Shown one piece after another: positions 36,101 through 44,595 of a stretch of DNA of 64,000 bases; within the stretch, counting starts at the first letter, position 1; every line of letters begins with the position of its first letter. Below the pieces are notes generated by a model that made no database searches, had not been told where the DNA came from, and was given only the letters and a program-made list of their open reading frames with translations. The translations under genes were made by a program, and so were the position numbers. Where the stretch lies: contig NZ_JAIEUI010000012.1 in NCBI RefSeq assembly GCF_022234545.1, forward strand, positions 153,186 through 217,185, written 5' to 3'. This stretch comes from Paenibacillus piscarius. GTDB taxonomy: Bacteria; Bacillota; Bacilli; Paenibacillales; Paenibacillaceae.

Positions 36101-37681
36101 ATGATGAATAAGAAAAAGAAACTGACAGCTACACTGGCAGCAATGATGACACTGGGTACGGTTCTCAGCGCCTGCGGAGGCGGTAACAATAACGGCAATT
36201 CAGCAGCAGAGGCTACCAAGGCTCCGGCTTCATCCGAAGGAGCAGCGGCTAATTCCGGCGCTCCGGACACTTCCAAGGAAGTGAAGCTCAAAATGATTCT
36301 GCTCGGACCGCAGCCCGGTGATTATGACAAGGTCTTCGGCGAGCTGAACGCCAAGCTGAAAGAGAAAATCAACGCTACTGTGGAAACCGAGTTCCTCGAC
36401 TGGTCTGACTGGACACAGAAATATCCGCTGAAGTTCGCGGCCAATGAGGATTTCGACCTTGTATATTCTGCGAACTGGGCCTTCTATAATGACCAGGCAC
36501 TCAAAGGCGGGTTCCTGGAGCTGACCGACGATATGCTGAGCAAGTATATGCCTAAGACCTGGGAAGTAATGCCGAAGGTGAACTGGGAGCAGGCCAAGGT
36601 GGATGGTAAGCTCTATATGGTGCCGAACAACAACGTGGAGGTAACCGACAAAGTGGTGCTGTACCGTGAGGATCTGCGCAAGAAGCACAATCTGCCGGAG
36701 ATCAACAGCCCTGAGACATACGCCACCTATCTGAAGGCAGTTGCCAAGGATGAGAAGGGCATCACCGCATTCGGAGCCAAACCGGCAGACGGCTGGAAGT
36801 TCCACGAGCTGGATCAGACGCTGCTGGAGCAGAACAACAACTTCAAGCTGGTTGACCGCAGCCTGCTGCCGCTGGCGTACAAGCTCGAAGATGCTACCGG
36901 CAAAGTCTTCAATATCTATGACACACCGGAGTTTACTTCCCTGGTGAAATACTACAAAGACCTGGCTGATAACGGCGCATGGTCGAAGAACGTAGTCAGC
37001 AATAAAAATGACGTATGGCAGGATGTCAAAGCAGGCAAGGTATCCTCTTATGCCCACAACCTGGGTACGGTAGCCGCCAACCTGTCCGAAATGCGCCGCG
37101 ACAAACCGGAAATCGAGCTCGGCATTGCTGACCTGACACCGGACAAGAAGAAAATTGCTGCAATCTCGACGCAGAACGGGATGTCCGTTCATGCCAGCTC
37201 GAAGAATCCTGAGCGTGCTCTGATGCTGATTGATCTCTTGCAGAATGACAAGGAAATTCATGACCTGACGATGTACGGAATTGCCGGCAGCAACTATAAT
37301 CCGGAGGGTGACAAGAAGTTCACTGCCGGACCGGCTGCTGCGAACTACACTGGCTTCTCGAACTGGGGCTGGAACTCTCCGCTGAACCGCCAGGACGCAG
37401 CTTATCCTGAGGAAGCGAATACGATGTTCGACAAATGGCAGTCCAGCATCTACCACTTCCCGCTGGAGACCTTCGTCTTCGACTCCACACCGGTGAAGAA
37501 CGAAGTGGCTAACATCGGCAACGTTATGCTGCGCTATGCGATTCCGCTGGAATACGGCTTGATTGAGGATATCGACAAAGGCCAGGCTGAACTGTTGAAG
37601 CAATTGAAATCTGCCGGACTCGACAAGGTACAGACGGAAATGCAGAAGCAAATCGATGCGTTCCTGGCTGCGCAGAAGTAA
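36101..37681 (+). CDS. LplA-type sugar-binding lipoprotein
   Basis: 526-residue extracellular solute-binding protein. The lipoprotein signal has basic KKKKK, a hydrophobic core and lipobox LSAC (Cys near residue 25), followed by a Gly/Asn/Ala linker. The large two-lobed domain is typical of oligosaccharide binders of the CUT1 group in Paenibacillus (LKMILLGPQPGDYDKVFGELNAKL). It completes the LplABC-like importer. A linked GH35 gene downstream suggests a galactose-containing oligosaccharide, an inference from context. Confidence 0.92.
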   Translation: MMNKKKKLTATLAAMMTLGTVLSACGGGNNNGNSAAEATKAPASSEGAAANSGAPDTSKEVKLKMILLGPQPGDYDKVFGELNAKLKEKINATVETEFLDWSDWTQKYPLKFAANEDFDLVYSANWAFYNDQALKGGFLELTDDMLSKYMPKTWEVMPKVNWEQAKVDGKLYMVPNNNVEVTDKVVLYREDLRKKHNLPEINSPETYATYLKAVAKDEKGITAFGAKPADGWKFHELDQTLLEQNNNFKLVDRSLLPLAYKLEDATGKVFNIYDTPEFTSLVKYYKDLADNGAWSKNVVSNKNDVWQDVKAGKVSSYAHNLGTVAANLSEMRRDKPEIELGIADLTPDKKKIAAISTQNGMSVHASSKNPERALMLIDLLQNDKEIHDLTMYGIAGSNYNPEGDKKFTAGPAAANYTGFSNWGWNSPLNRQDAAYPEEANTMFDKWQSSIYHFPLETFVFDSTPVKNEVANIGNVMLRYAIPLEYGLIEDIDKGQAELLKQLKSAGLDKVQTEMQKQIDAFLAAQK

Positions 37682-37703
37682 GGATATATAATAGGTTTTC
37701 GGG

Positions 37704-37736
37704 CTGCTCCAAAGCATTCGCTTTGGGGCAGTTTTT
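37704..37736 (+). terminator. Terminator after the LplA-type gene
   Basis: CTGC-CCAAAGC pairs with GCTTTGG-GCAG over a 4-base loop, followed by five T. The GH35 gene follows 60 bases later, so it may be a read-through or attenuation point. Confidence 0.85.
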
Positions 37737-37795
37737 GTGAAATGATAGATACAGGTTGTACGCGGATCATACATTACGGCAAAGGAGCAATTCTT

Positions 37796-40150
37796 ATGAA
37801 TTATACGATTCAAGCTCAGGTGTCCCCCAAGAATATTTATCCGTCTTCGCTCCGCTTGGGCGGGCCCAGTCCGCAAGGGGATGAGATCAGCTTCACCAAT
37901 TATTATATGGAGCTTAACGGTAAGCCATATTTCGCGATCTGCGGCGAATTCCATTATTCCCGTTATCCCGAAGGAGACTGGGAGACCGAAATCCGCAAAA
38001 TGAAGCTGTCGGGAATCAATGTGGTTGCCACCTATATCTTCTGGAATCATCATGAAGAGCTTGAAGGAGAGTTCCAGTGGACAGGCAACCGCGATCTGCG
38101 CCGCTTCGTTAAGCTGTGCCGGGATAACGGCCTCTATGTGATTCTGCGTGTCGGGCCGTTCTGCCACGGCGAGGTCCGCAACGGCGGGCTGCCGGACTGG
38201 CTGTTCGGGCGGGAGTTCGATGTCCGTTCCAATGATGAAGGTTATCTCGGATATGTCCGGCGCTTGTTTGCAGAGATCGGGCATCAGTCCCGCAGCCTGA
38301 TGTTCAAGGACGGCGGGCCGGTGATTGGCATTCAACTGGAGAATGAGCTGAATGCCGCCGCGGCTCTCTGGGAAGAGACCGCCAAGCAGGGTGATGAGTA
38401 TCACAGCGGCGGCGCAAGCGGCGCTGCCGGCTCCGAGCATATGCGTCTGCTTAAGCAGTATGCGGTAGAATCAGGGCTGATTGCCCCGATCTATACCAGC
38501 ACCGGCTGGGGGGCTGCACCGTTCCTGGAGGATGAGGTGCTTCCGCTGTATGGCGGATATGCCTATACCCCCTGGAGCATCAGTGATCCGAACCAGATGC
38601 AGAAGCCGACGCCGGAGTACGTCTTCGTGAACTTCCATGACGATCAGGCACCGGGCGGTGAGTTCAATCCGCCGTATCCGCGGACGAAATACCCGTTCGC
38701 CTGCTGTGAGATGGGCGGCGGGATGCAGACCTGGTACCTGTCCCGCTTCCAGGTCGAGCCGGAGAGCGTCATCGCCATGAGCTTAATGAAGCTGGCCGGG
38801 GGCTGCAACTTCATCGGCTATTATATGTTCCATGGCGGCACCAATCCGGTGGGCAGCACCGGATACCTGAACGAGAGCACTACACCCAAGCTGACCTATG
38901 ACTTCCAGGCGCCCATCGGCGAGTTTGGCCAGATTCGTGAATCGAACGGCCTGCTCCGGCCGCTGCATTACTTCCTGCGCCGGTTCGCTGACCGGTTGGC
39001 TCCGATGGCAACAGTGCTCCCGGCCGGGGCAGAGGCCATCACGCCGGAGGATGCGCATTCGCTGCGTTATGCGGTCCGCACTGATGGCAAGTCGGGCTTC
39101 CTGTTCGTGAATAATTACCAGGACCATGTGAAGATGGATGCACACGAAGAGGTGGTGTTTAACGTTGAGCTGGGTGGGGAGGCCATCCGCTTCCCGCAGC
39201 GCAGCAAGCTGACGGTTCAGTCCAAGGCTTCCTTCCTGCTGCCGTTCAACTTCGATCTGGACGGGCTGAATCTTACGTATGCTACTGCTCAGCCGGTAAC
39301 CGTAGTAGAGACGGCAGAAGCAGCGACCTACTTCTTCGCCATGCCGGAAGGCGTGGACGGCGAGTTCCGTCTTGCGGCCGAGGCTGGTATTCTGGATGTG
39401 GCGGCTGATGCCGGAGACGTTGTGCAGGAGGACGGCTATACGGTTGTGATTCCGCATGATGGTTCGTCCATGATTGTCATCAAGCGCGAAGATGGCAGAG
39501 AAGTGCGGATCTATGCGATGAGCGCGGCGGTAGCCCCGGAGCTATGGGAGCTGGAGGAGCACGGACAGAACCGGGTGATGTTCTCGCCGGTTCCGCCGGT
39601 GCAGACCCCAGGCGGAATCGAATTCATCAGCCCGGGGCAGCATGCCTTCACGTTCCGGGAATATGCGGGCGAAGCTGAGGCGGTCACGGATTGGACTCCG
39701 GCCCAGGCGGATGCAGCCGTCAGCGGACGGCGTGAGGGCTGGTTCCATAAGTACGATGTGCAGGTTCCGCAGGAGGAGGTTCCCGTAACAGTGCGGCGGA
39801 TTCATGACTCTAAGGTGGTCCTAGAGCTGCCGGAGCATGTGCTGGAACGCACGGAAGAGGTGCTGCTGAGCATCAATTACACGGGTAATGTGGGCTATGC
39901 CTTTGCCGGCGGCAAGCTGTTCCATGACCACTTCTATAACGGCTTGCCGTGGGAGATCGGGCTGTCCCGGTTCCGGGAGGTGCTGCGCCGGGGCGAGATC
40001 GTGCTGGAGACTACGCCGCGCCGCACCGGGGCCGTCAAGCTGGCTGACGACGCCGCCATGGCAGTGGAGAAGGTATTCGAGGGCGAAGCGGTGGCCGTGT
40101 TCCACAGTGTGACGGCAACGCCGGTGTACCGGATCGGGCTTAGACGGTAG
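37796..40150 (+). CDS. GH35 beta-galactosidase
   Basis: 784-residue glycoside hydrolase family 35 enzyme without signal peptide, so intracellular. The N-terminal TIM barrel has GEFHYSRYP, the acid/base motif GIQLENELN (Glu about 182) and the nucleophile region FACCEMGGGMQTW; beta-sandwich domains follow. It would remove terminal beta-galactose from imported oligosaccharides. I chose ATG 37796, 8-9 bases after AAAGGAG; an upstream in-frame ATG lies before that site. It is the last gene of this sugar locus. Confidence 0.9.
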   Translation: MNYTIQAQVSPKNIYPSSLRLGGPSPQGDEISFTNYYMELNGKPYFAICGEFHYSRYPEGDWETEIRKMKLSGINVVATYIFWNHHEELEGEFQWTGNRDLRRFVKLCRDNGLYVILRVGPFCHGEVRNGGLPDWLFGREFDVRSNDEGYLGYVRRLFAEIGHQSRSLMFKDGGPVIGIQLENELNAAAALWEETAKQGDEYHSGGASGAAGSEHMRLLKQYAVESGLIAPIYTSTGWGAAPFLEDEVLPLYGGYAYTPWSISDPNQMQKPTPEYVFVNFHDDQAPGGEFNPPYPRTKYPFACCEMGGGMQTWYLSRFQVEPESVIAMSLMKLAGGCNFIGYYMFHGGTNPVGSTGYLNESTTPKLTYDFQAPIGEFGQIRESNGLLRPLHYFLRRFADRLAPMATVLPAGAEAITPEDAHSLRYAVRTDGKSGFLFVNNYQDHVKMDAHEEVVFNVELGGEAIRFPQRSKLTVQSKASFLLPFNFDLDGLNLTYATAQPVTVVETAEAATYFFAMPEGVDGEFRLAAEAGILDVAADAGDVVQEDGYTVVIPHDGSSMIVIKREDGREVRIYAMSAAVAPELWELEEHGQNRVMFSPVPPVQTPGGIEFISPGQHAFTFREYAGEAEAVTDWTPAQADAAVSGRREGWFHKYDVQVPQEEVPVTVRRIHDSKVVLELPEHVLERTEEVLLSINYTGNVGYAFAGGKLFHDHFYNGLPWEIGLSRFREVLRRGEIVLETTPRRTGAVKLADDAAMAVEKVFEGEAVAVFHSVTATPVYRIGLRR

Positions 40151-40350
40151 AGCAGGAACCTCTCCCGGAAGGTTGCGGATGCGGGGAGGGGGAAGTGGCT
40201 TTCGCGGGAACTGGTGGGTGGTCCGCAGACTGTGAGGTCTCTGGGGATTATGACTAATTAGGAACTGCGCGGCTTGCCCGAACGCCCCTTCAAGCTTCCC
40301 AGGAAGGCTAATGCGATGCTAGGTGTGCTTATATGTGCTACGTGGTGCTA

Positions 40351-40374
40351 CGCGGACTGTGATGCGCTTATTCG
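40351..40374 (-). repeat. Degenerate inverted copy of the 24-bp repeat
   Basis: CGCGGACT...ATGCGCTTATT matches the reverse complement of the two exact copies at 40459 and 40510 with a few changes. A weaker fragment (TGCGGACTCAGAG) lies at about 40402-40422. Confidence 0.65.
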
Positions 40375-40458
40375 GCCTGAAAGTACTTCATTCGCCGAGT
40401 CTGCGGACTCAGAGGAGCTTATGCTGCGGATTCCTCCTCGTTTATGGCCCCAATGTGC

Positions 40459-40482
40459 GAAATAAGCGCATGTGAGTCCGCG
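40459..40482 (+). repeat. 24-bp direct repeat, copy 1
   Basis: Begins GAAATAAGCGCATGTGAGTC and ends CGCG; identical to the copy at 40510. Confidence 0.9.
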
Positions 40483-40509
40483 GATGGTGCCAAAAGTGGT
40501 GCTATTGGT

Positions 40510-40533
40510 GAAATAAGCGCATGTGAGTCCGCG
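40510..40533 (+). repeat. 24-bp direct repeat, copy 2
   Basis: Identical 24 bases to copy 1; the two are 51 bases apart start to start. Confidence 0.9.
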
Positions 40534-40593
40534 TCTACCCAGGGGAGGGTAGAATGGATGTTTAGAACGATTCAAGGGTGGAGGAATGGAGGG

Positions 40594-40704
40594 GATTTTG
40601 GAACTGCAGGAGCGGTAGCGTCCGCCTTTATGTTTGGATTTCTACTGCGTCCGGCAGTATAAATGGGGAAATCCAAACATAACAGCGGCCGGAAGTCCAA
40701 AATC
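40594..40704. repeat. Long imperfect inverted repeat
   Basis: GATTTTGGA (40594) pairs with TCCAAAATC (40696-40704); TTATGTTTGGATTTC (40628) pairs with GAAATCCAAACATAA (40668-40682); a small TACTGC/GCAGTA hairpin fills the loop. As RNA it would form a long three-part stem. Confidence 0.8.
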
Positions 40705-40746
40705 ACCGAAATGACGATTATACCCAAAATCAATCCCACCATCAAA

Positions 40747-40784
40747 AAGGCACGGCCCAAGCGGATTCGCTTAAGCCGTGCCTT
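40747..40784. terminator. Terminator of the minus-strand permease operon
   Basis: AAGGCACGGC pairs with GCCGTGCCTT around an inner AAGCG/CGCTT stem; on the minus strand it is followed by TTTTTGAT. It may also stop plus-strand transcription. Confidence 0.9.
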
Positions 40785-40797
40785 CTTTTGCGCCCGA

Positions 40798-41634
40798 TTA
40801 GCCCTTAACCGCCCCGGCCACCACGCCCTTAACAATATACTTCTGCAGGAAAATAAACACGATGATCGAAGGAAGCACCGCCATCACCATTGCGGTCATC
40901 GCATACTGCCAGTCCGACGTATACTGCCCGACGAAGGTATAGGCTGCCAGCGTCAGTGTCTTGGTGCTAGGTGAGCCGTTCACCATCAGCAGCGGGAGCA
41001 GGAAGTCATTCCAGATCCACATCACATCGATGATCACAATCGTGGTGGTGACCGATTTCAGCAGCGGGAAGATCACGCTGAAGAACAGGCGGAAGCCGGA
41101 GGCACCGTCGATGGTTGCGCTCTCGTCAATCTCGGCCGGGATGCCCTTCACGAAGCCGTGATAGATGAATACGGCCAGCGGTGCGCCGAAGCCCCAGTAC
41201 AAGAGGCCCAGTCCCCAGGTGCTCTCCGACAGATTCAGGCTTTTGGCTGTCTGCAGCACAGTCAGCATGATCGACTGGAACGGGATCAGCATCGGCATAA
41301 TGCACAGGAAGTACAGGACGCCGCTCCATCTGGTTTTGGTCCGGGCCAGCTTATAGGCGGCAATGGATGAGATGAACACAATGCCGAGCAGGCCGACCCC
41401 GGTAATGATGAAGTTGTTCAGGAACAAGCGCGGGTAGTTAATGAACTCCCAGACATAGGCGTAGTTGCTGAAGTTGATCTGCTTCGGGAGCGCGATGACA
41501 TCGGTCATGACCTCGCCGAAGCTTTTCAGGGAGTTGATCACTGCCAGGAATAGCGGATACAGGAACAGCAGAGACAAGAGCACGAGCACCACTTCGAGTA
41601 TGATCTTGCCTGCCTTATTAGGTTTAGTTGTCAT
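40798..41634 (-). CDS. CUT1 sugar ABC permease, MalG type
   Basis: 278-residue permease with six helices, EAA loop DESATIDGASGFRLFFSVIFPLLKS and the C-terminal IVKGVVAGAVKG. Its ATG overlaps the stop of the MalF-type gene (TAATG), so the pair is translationally coupled. It belongs with the binding protein at 46359, which lies on the other side of the divergent regulatory genes. No ATPase is encoded nearby. Confidence 0.92.
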   Translation of the reverse strand: MTTKPNKAGKIILEVVLVLLSLLFLYPLFLAVINSLKSFGEVMTDVIALPKQINFSNYAYVWEFINYPRLFLNNFIITGVGLLGIVFISSIAAYKLARTKTRWSGVLYFLCIMPMLIPFQSIMLTVLQTAKSLNLSESTWGLGLLYWGFGAPLAVFIYHGFVKGIPAEIDESATIDGASGFRLFFSVIFPLLKSVTTTIVIIDVMWIWNDFLLPLLMVNGSPSTKTLTLAAYTFVGQYTSDWQYAMTAMVMAVLPSIIVFIFLQKYIVKGVVAGAVKG

Positions 41635-42524
41635 TAGGCCTCTACCTCTCTGCGTTTGAAGACTGTCAGCTGGATGATGGTCACGACCAGCACGGCCAGG
41701 AACAGAATCAGCGCTTTGGCTGTACCGTAACCGTACAGGTTATTCTGGAATGTATCCCGGTAGATGTCATAAGCGATACTATAAGTAGTTCCGCCGGGGC
41801 CGCCGCCGGTCAGTGACAGAATCACATCGAATACCTTAATCGAGTTGGTCAGCGCCATGAACACAGAGATCGTGATGGATGGGGCCAGCAGCGGCAGCGT
41901 CACACTGAAGAACCGTCGCATAGGTCCGGCACCGTCAACGGTAGCGGCTTCCTTGAGATCCTCAGGCACTGACTGCAGACCGGCGATGTAAATGACCAGG
42001 TAGAACCCGATCGATTGCCAGATTGAGACGCCTAGAATGGAGATGAACGCCAGCCCCGGTGTGCCGAGCCAGCTCAGGCCGAACATACTCCAGCCGGTGC
42101 TCTCCCCGAGGGAGTTGAAGCCCTGCATGAAGATGAATTTCCAGATGAAGCCGACAATCACCAGACTGAGAATATAAGGGATGAAGAAGGCTGCCCGCAG
42201 CCAGGAGGTGCTCTTCAGCTTCATGTCCAGCAGCACCGCCAGCAGAATCGCCAGCACGTTAACGATCACGATATAGAGAATCGCGTATTTTACCGTGAAC
42301 CAGGCGGCACTTGAGAAATTCGTATCCCCGGAGAAAATCTGGCGGAAATTATCAAGTCCGATGAAGGTGGGATGCTTGGCAATCCCGTTCCACTTCGTCA
42401 TGGAATAGCGGACCGTCATGGCAAAGGGAATGTAGAAGGCGATAGCGATACAGATGAGAACCGGGAGTGTAAAAATTCCGAATTCGAGCTTCTCGCGCCA
42501 TTGTCTGCCGAGTGTTTTTAACAT
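41634..42524 (-). CDS. CUT1 sugar ABC permease, MalF type
   Basis: 296-residue permease, first half of the channel; EAA loop KEAATVDGAGPMRRFFSVTLPLL. It is the first gene of the two-gene minus-strand operon, with AGAGGTG before its ATG, and is divergent from the kinase gene at 42733. The shared 208-bp intergenic region presumably holds both promoters. The linked GH36 gene suggests an alpha-galactoside such as melibiose or raffinose as cargo. Confidence 0.92.
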   Translation of the reverse strand: MLKTLGRQWREKLEFGIFTLPVLICIAIAFYIPFAMTVRYSMTKWNGIAKHPTFIGLDNFRQIFSGDTNFSSAAWFTVKYAILYIVIVNVLAILLAVLLDMKLKSTSWLRAAFFIPYILSLVIVGFIWKFIFMQGFNSLGESTGWSMFGLSWLGTPGLAFISILGVSIWQSIGFYLVIYIAGLQSVPEDLKEAATVDGAGPMRRFFSVTLPLLAPSITISVFMALTNSIKVFDVILSLTGGGPGGTTYSIAYDIYRDTFQNNLYGYGTAKALILFLAVLVVTIIQLTVFKRREVEA

Positions 42525-42732
42525 GGATGCACCTCTTCTGGAGTTATATGCGTGGAAGAATCAGACCCGGCTTGCCACGCTTAACCATTCCGGTTAGTCT
42601 ATATGGTGTAATTATAGAGCAGCCTCGTGAGTGCCAAAATGGATTTAAGAGGACAGTTAAGGGTAAAAAGGTGAACGGTGTAGAGAGACTGTCCAAAGGG
42701 CAGAAACCGGCTTCTGGAAGAAGGGGAACATC

Positions 42733-44595
42733 ATGAAAAAACGGTGGCTGAAGCTGGCTGAGCCCATGCTGGAGCGGATCTCCCGGCGGCTGGCGAACAA
42801 GCTGATCCTGTTATTTACGAGTATGATCATTCTGGTGGTCAGCTCACTTACATACATCTCATACCGCATGCTGCAGCGGGAATCCGTGGATAACAGCATC
42901 GCCAGCACAAGCAACAATCTGCTGCTGGTCGGCCGGAATCTGGAGAGCTACCTGAGCGGGATTGAGCAGCTATCATTGCCCCAGATCTCCTACGACGAGT
43001 TCAATTATGCCCTGCTGCACGAATCGGAGGACTACAGCTCGCGGATGTATGTGGAGGATTATCTGAAGAATCTGTATTTCTCCCGCAATGATCTGGAGTC
43101 GGTCTACCTGTATGTCATCAAGGAGCAGAAGTATTACTATGTGACGAAGGAGAACTATAATATCACCGTGCGGGTGTCTGCGCATCCGCCCATTACCGGC
43201 CTGCCGTGGTATAAGCGGGCGCTGGCGAGTCCGTATAACCGTTCTTACCAGTCTTTTGCAGACAGAACTCCCGCTCCGGTAAGCGGCAATAATGTGGATT
43301 ACCCGGTCAACCCGGACAAGGTCTTCATGGGCTATCACCGGCTGATCCGCTCCATCGTCTCCCGGGAGCCGCAGGCGGTATTGTCGCTGTACCTGAATTC
43401 CTCGGTGACCGGCGAGATTATGAAGGATATTCCGTTTAGCAGCGGAGAGCACCTGATGTATATCAGCCCGGATGATGAGCCTTATGTCGTGGATGACAAG
43501 ACATTCTACCGGGAGAGCAGGGAAGCGGGCCTGACGGGGCTGCTGACACCGGAGCAGAAGGGGCGGGTTACCTGGACCGGCAAGGGGCAGAAGTACCTCG
43601 TAATCTACGACATCAGCCAAAAGGAAGGCTGGAAGCTCGTCAAGCCGATTCCTTACACGCAAATCTACGAAGCGGCAACAACGACGCGAACCCTGAGTGT
43701 GGCAATCGGACTCTTGTTCCTGATTGTCTCGGTTGTGCTGGTCAGCGTCATCTCGAACCGGATCACCGACCCGCTGAAGCATCTGTCGCTCCAGATGAAG
43801 CGGTTCAGCTCAGGAGACTTCGACGCCCAGGCTGCGGTTGCCGGCAAGGACGAGATCGCCTACCTGTCCCGTCACTTCAACAAGATGGTCGAGAAGACCA
43901 ATGAGCTGATCAATGAACGCTACAAAATGAAAATCGTCGAAAAAAACGCCGTCCTCAAAGCGCTGGAGGCGGAAATTAACCCTCACTTCCTGTACAATGC
44001 GCTCCAGGCGATCTCGACCAAGGCGCTCAAGAATCATAATGACGATATTGTCGAGATGGTGGACAATCTGGCGTTAACCCTGCGATACTGTATCAGCGGC
44101 AAGGATGTCGTGCAGGCGAGGGAGGAGCTGCGGCACATCGGGCGTTATCTGGCATTGCAGCAGGCCCGGTTCGGCAGCCGGATGCAGGTCGTGTATGACT
44201 GGGAGGAAGGGCTGATGGACCTCAGAATCCCCAAGCTGTCGATTCAGACCCTGGTTGAGAACTGCATCAAGCACGCGCTGGAGAAGGTGTCCAGTACGGT
44301 CACGATAACGATTGAAGCTCATGTTACGGATACACACAGTATCATCTCGGTGCTGGACAACGGACCGGGCATCCGGGCCGAGCGGCTGGAGCAGGTCATG
44401 GCTTCGCTGGAGGTTCAGTGGGAGGACCGCGGCCCGGATACGGATGAGGAGAATGGCATGGAGAGCATCGGGCTGAAGAATCTGAACACCCGGCTGAAGC
44501 TGCTGTACGGGGAACAGGCGGGACTGGTCATTCACAGCAGGGAACAGGGGACACAAATGGAGATGCGGCTGCCGCGGGGAGGATCACATGTATAG
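42733..44595 (+). CDS. YesM-type sensor histidine kinase (GH36 locus)
   Basis: 620-residue kinase: helix 1 about 20-40 (LILLFTSMIILVVSSLTY), extracellular sensor (45-300), helix 2 (LSVAIGLLFLIVSVVLVSVI), HAMP, coiled coil, and the kinase core with INPHFLYNAL (His about 418), NCIKHAL, LDNGPGI and GLKNLNTRL. It probably works with the next gene product and with the sugar-binding protein at 46359. AAGGGGAAC precedes the ATG; it overlaps the regulator gene by 8 bp. Confidence 0.93.
   Translation: MKKRWLKLAEPMLERISRRLANKLILLFTSMIILVVSSLTYISYRMLQRESVDNSIASTSNNLLLVGRNLESYLSGIEQLSLPQISYDEFNYALLHESEDYSSRMYVEDYLKNLYFSRNDLESVYLYVIKEQKYYYVTKENYNITVRVSAHPPITGLPWYKRALASPYNRSYQSFADRTPAPVSGNNVDYPVNPDKVFMGYHRLIRSIVSREPQAVLSLYLNSSVTGEIMKDIPFSSGEHLMYISPDDEPYVVDDKTFYRESREAGLTGLLTPEQKGRVTWTGKGQKYLVIYDISQKEGWKLVKPIPYTQIYEAATTTRTLSVAIGLLFLIVSVVLVSVISNRITDPLKHLSLQMKRFSSGDFDAQAAVAGKDEIAYLSRHFNKMVEKTNELINERYKMKIVEKNAVLKALEAEINPHFLYNALQAISTKALKNHNDDIVEMVDNLALTLRYCISGKDVVQAREELRHIGRYLALQQARFGSRMQVVYDWEEGLMDLRIPKLSIQTLVENCIKHALEKVSSTVTITIEAHVTDTHSIISVLDNGPGIRAERLEQVMASLEVQWEDRGPDTDEENGMESIGLKNLNTRLKLLYGEQAGLVIHSREQGTQMEMRLPRGGSHV

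Larger units (their letters stand above)
40151..40746. other. Gene-free, repeat-rich intergenic region
   Basis: About 600 bp with no credible gene. It contains two identical 24-base direct repeats, two degenerate copies, and a long imperfect inverted repeat, each listed separately. Short open frames here (up to 75-87 codons) are made by these repeats, lack ribosome sites and have no recognisable product. Confidence 0.75.

Noticed and set aside
36230..38440. A 736-codon open frame on the minus strand over the binding-protein and GH35 genes
   Set aside because: It lies opposite two well-supported genes with normal starts and motifs; the antisense frame has no recognisable domain and crosses a terminator. 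It is an artefact of codon bias.
40444..40662. Short plus-strand frame with repeated EISACESA peptide
   Set aside because: The peptide repeat is produced by the 24-bp DNA repeats; there is no ribosome site and the other strand gives an equally repetitive peptide.
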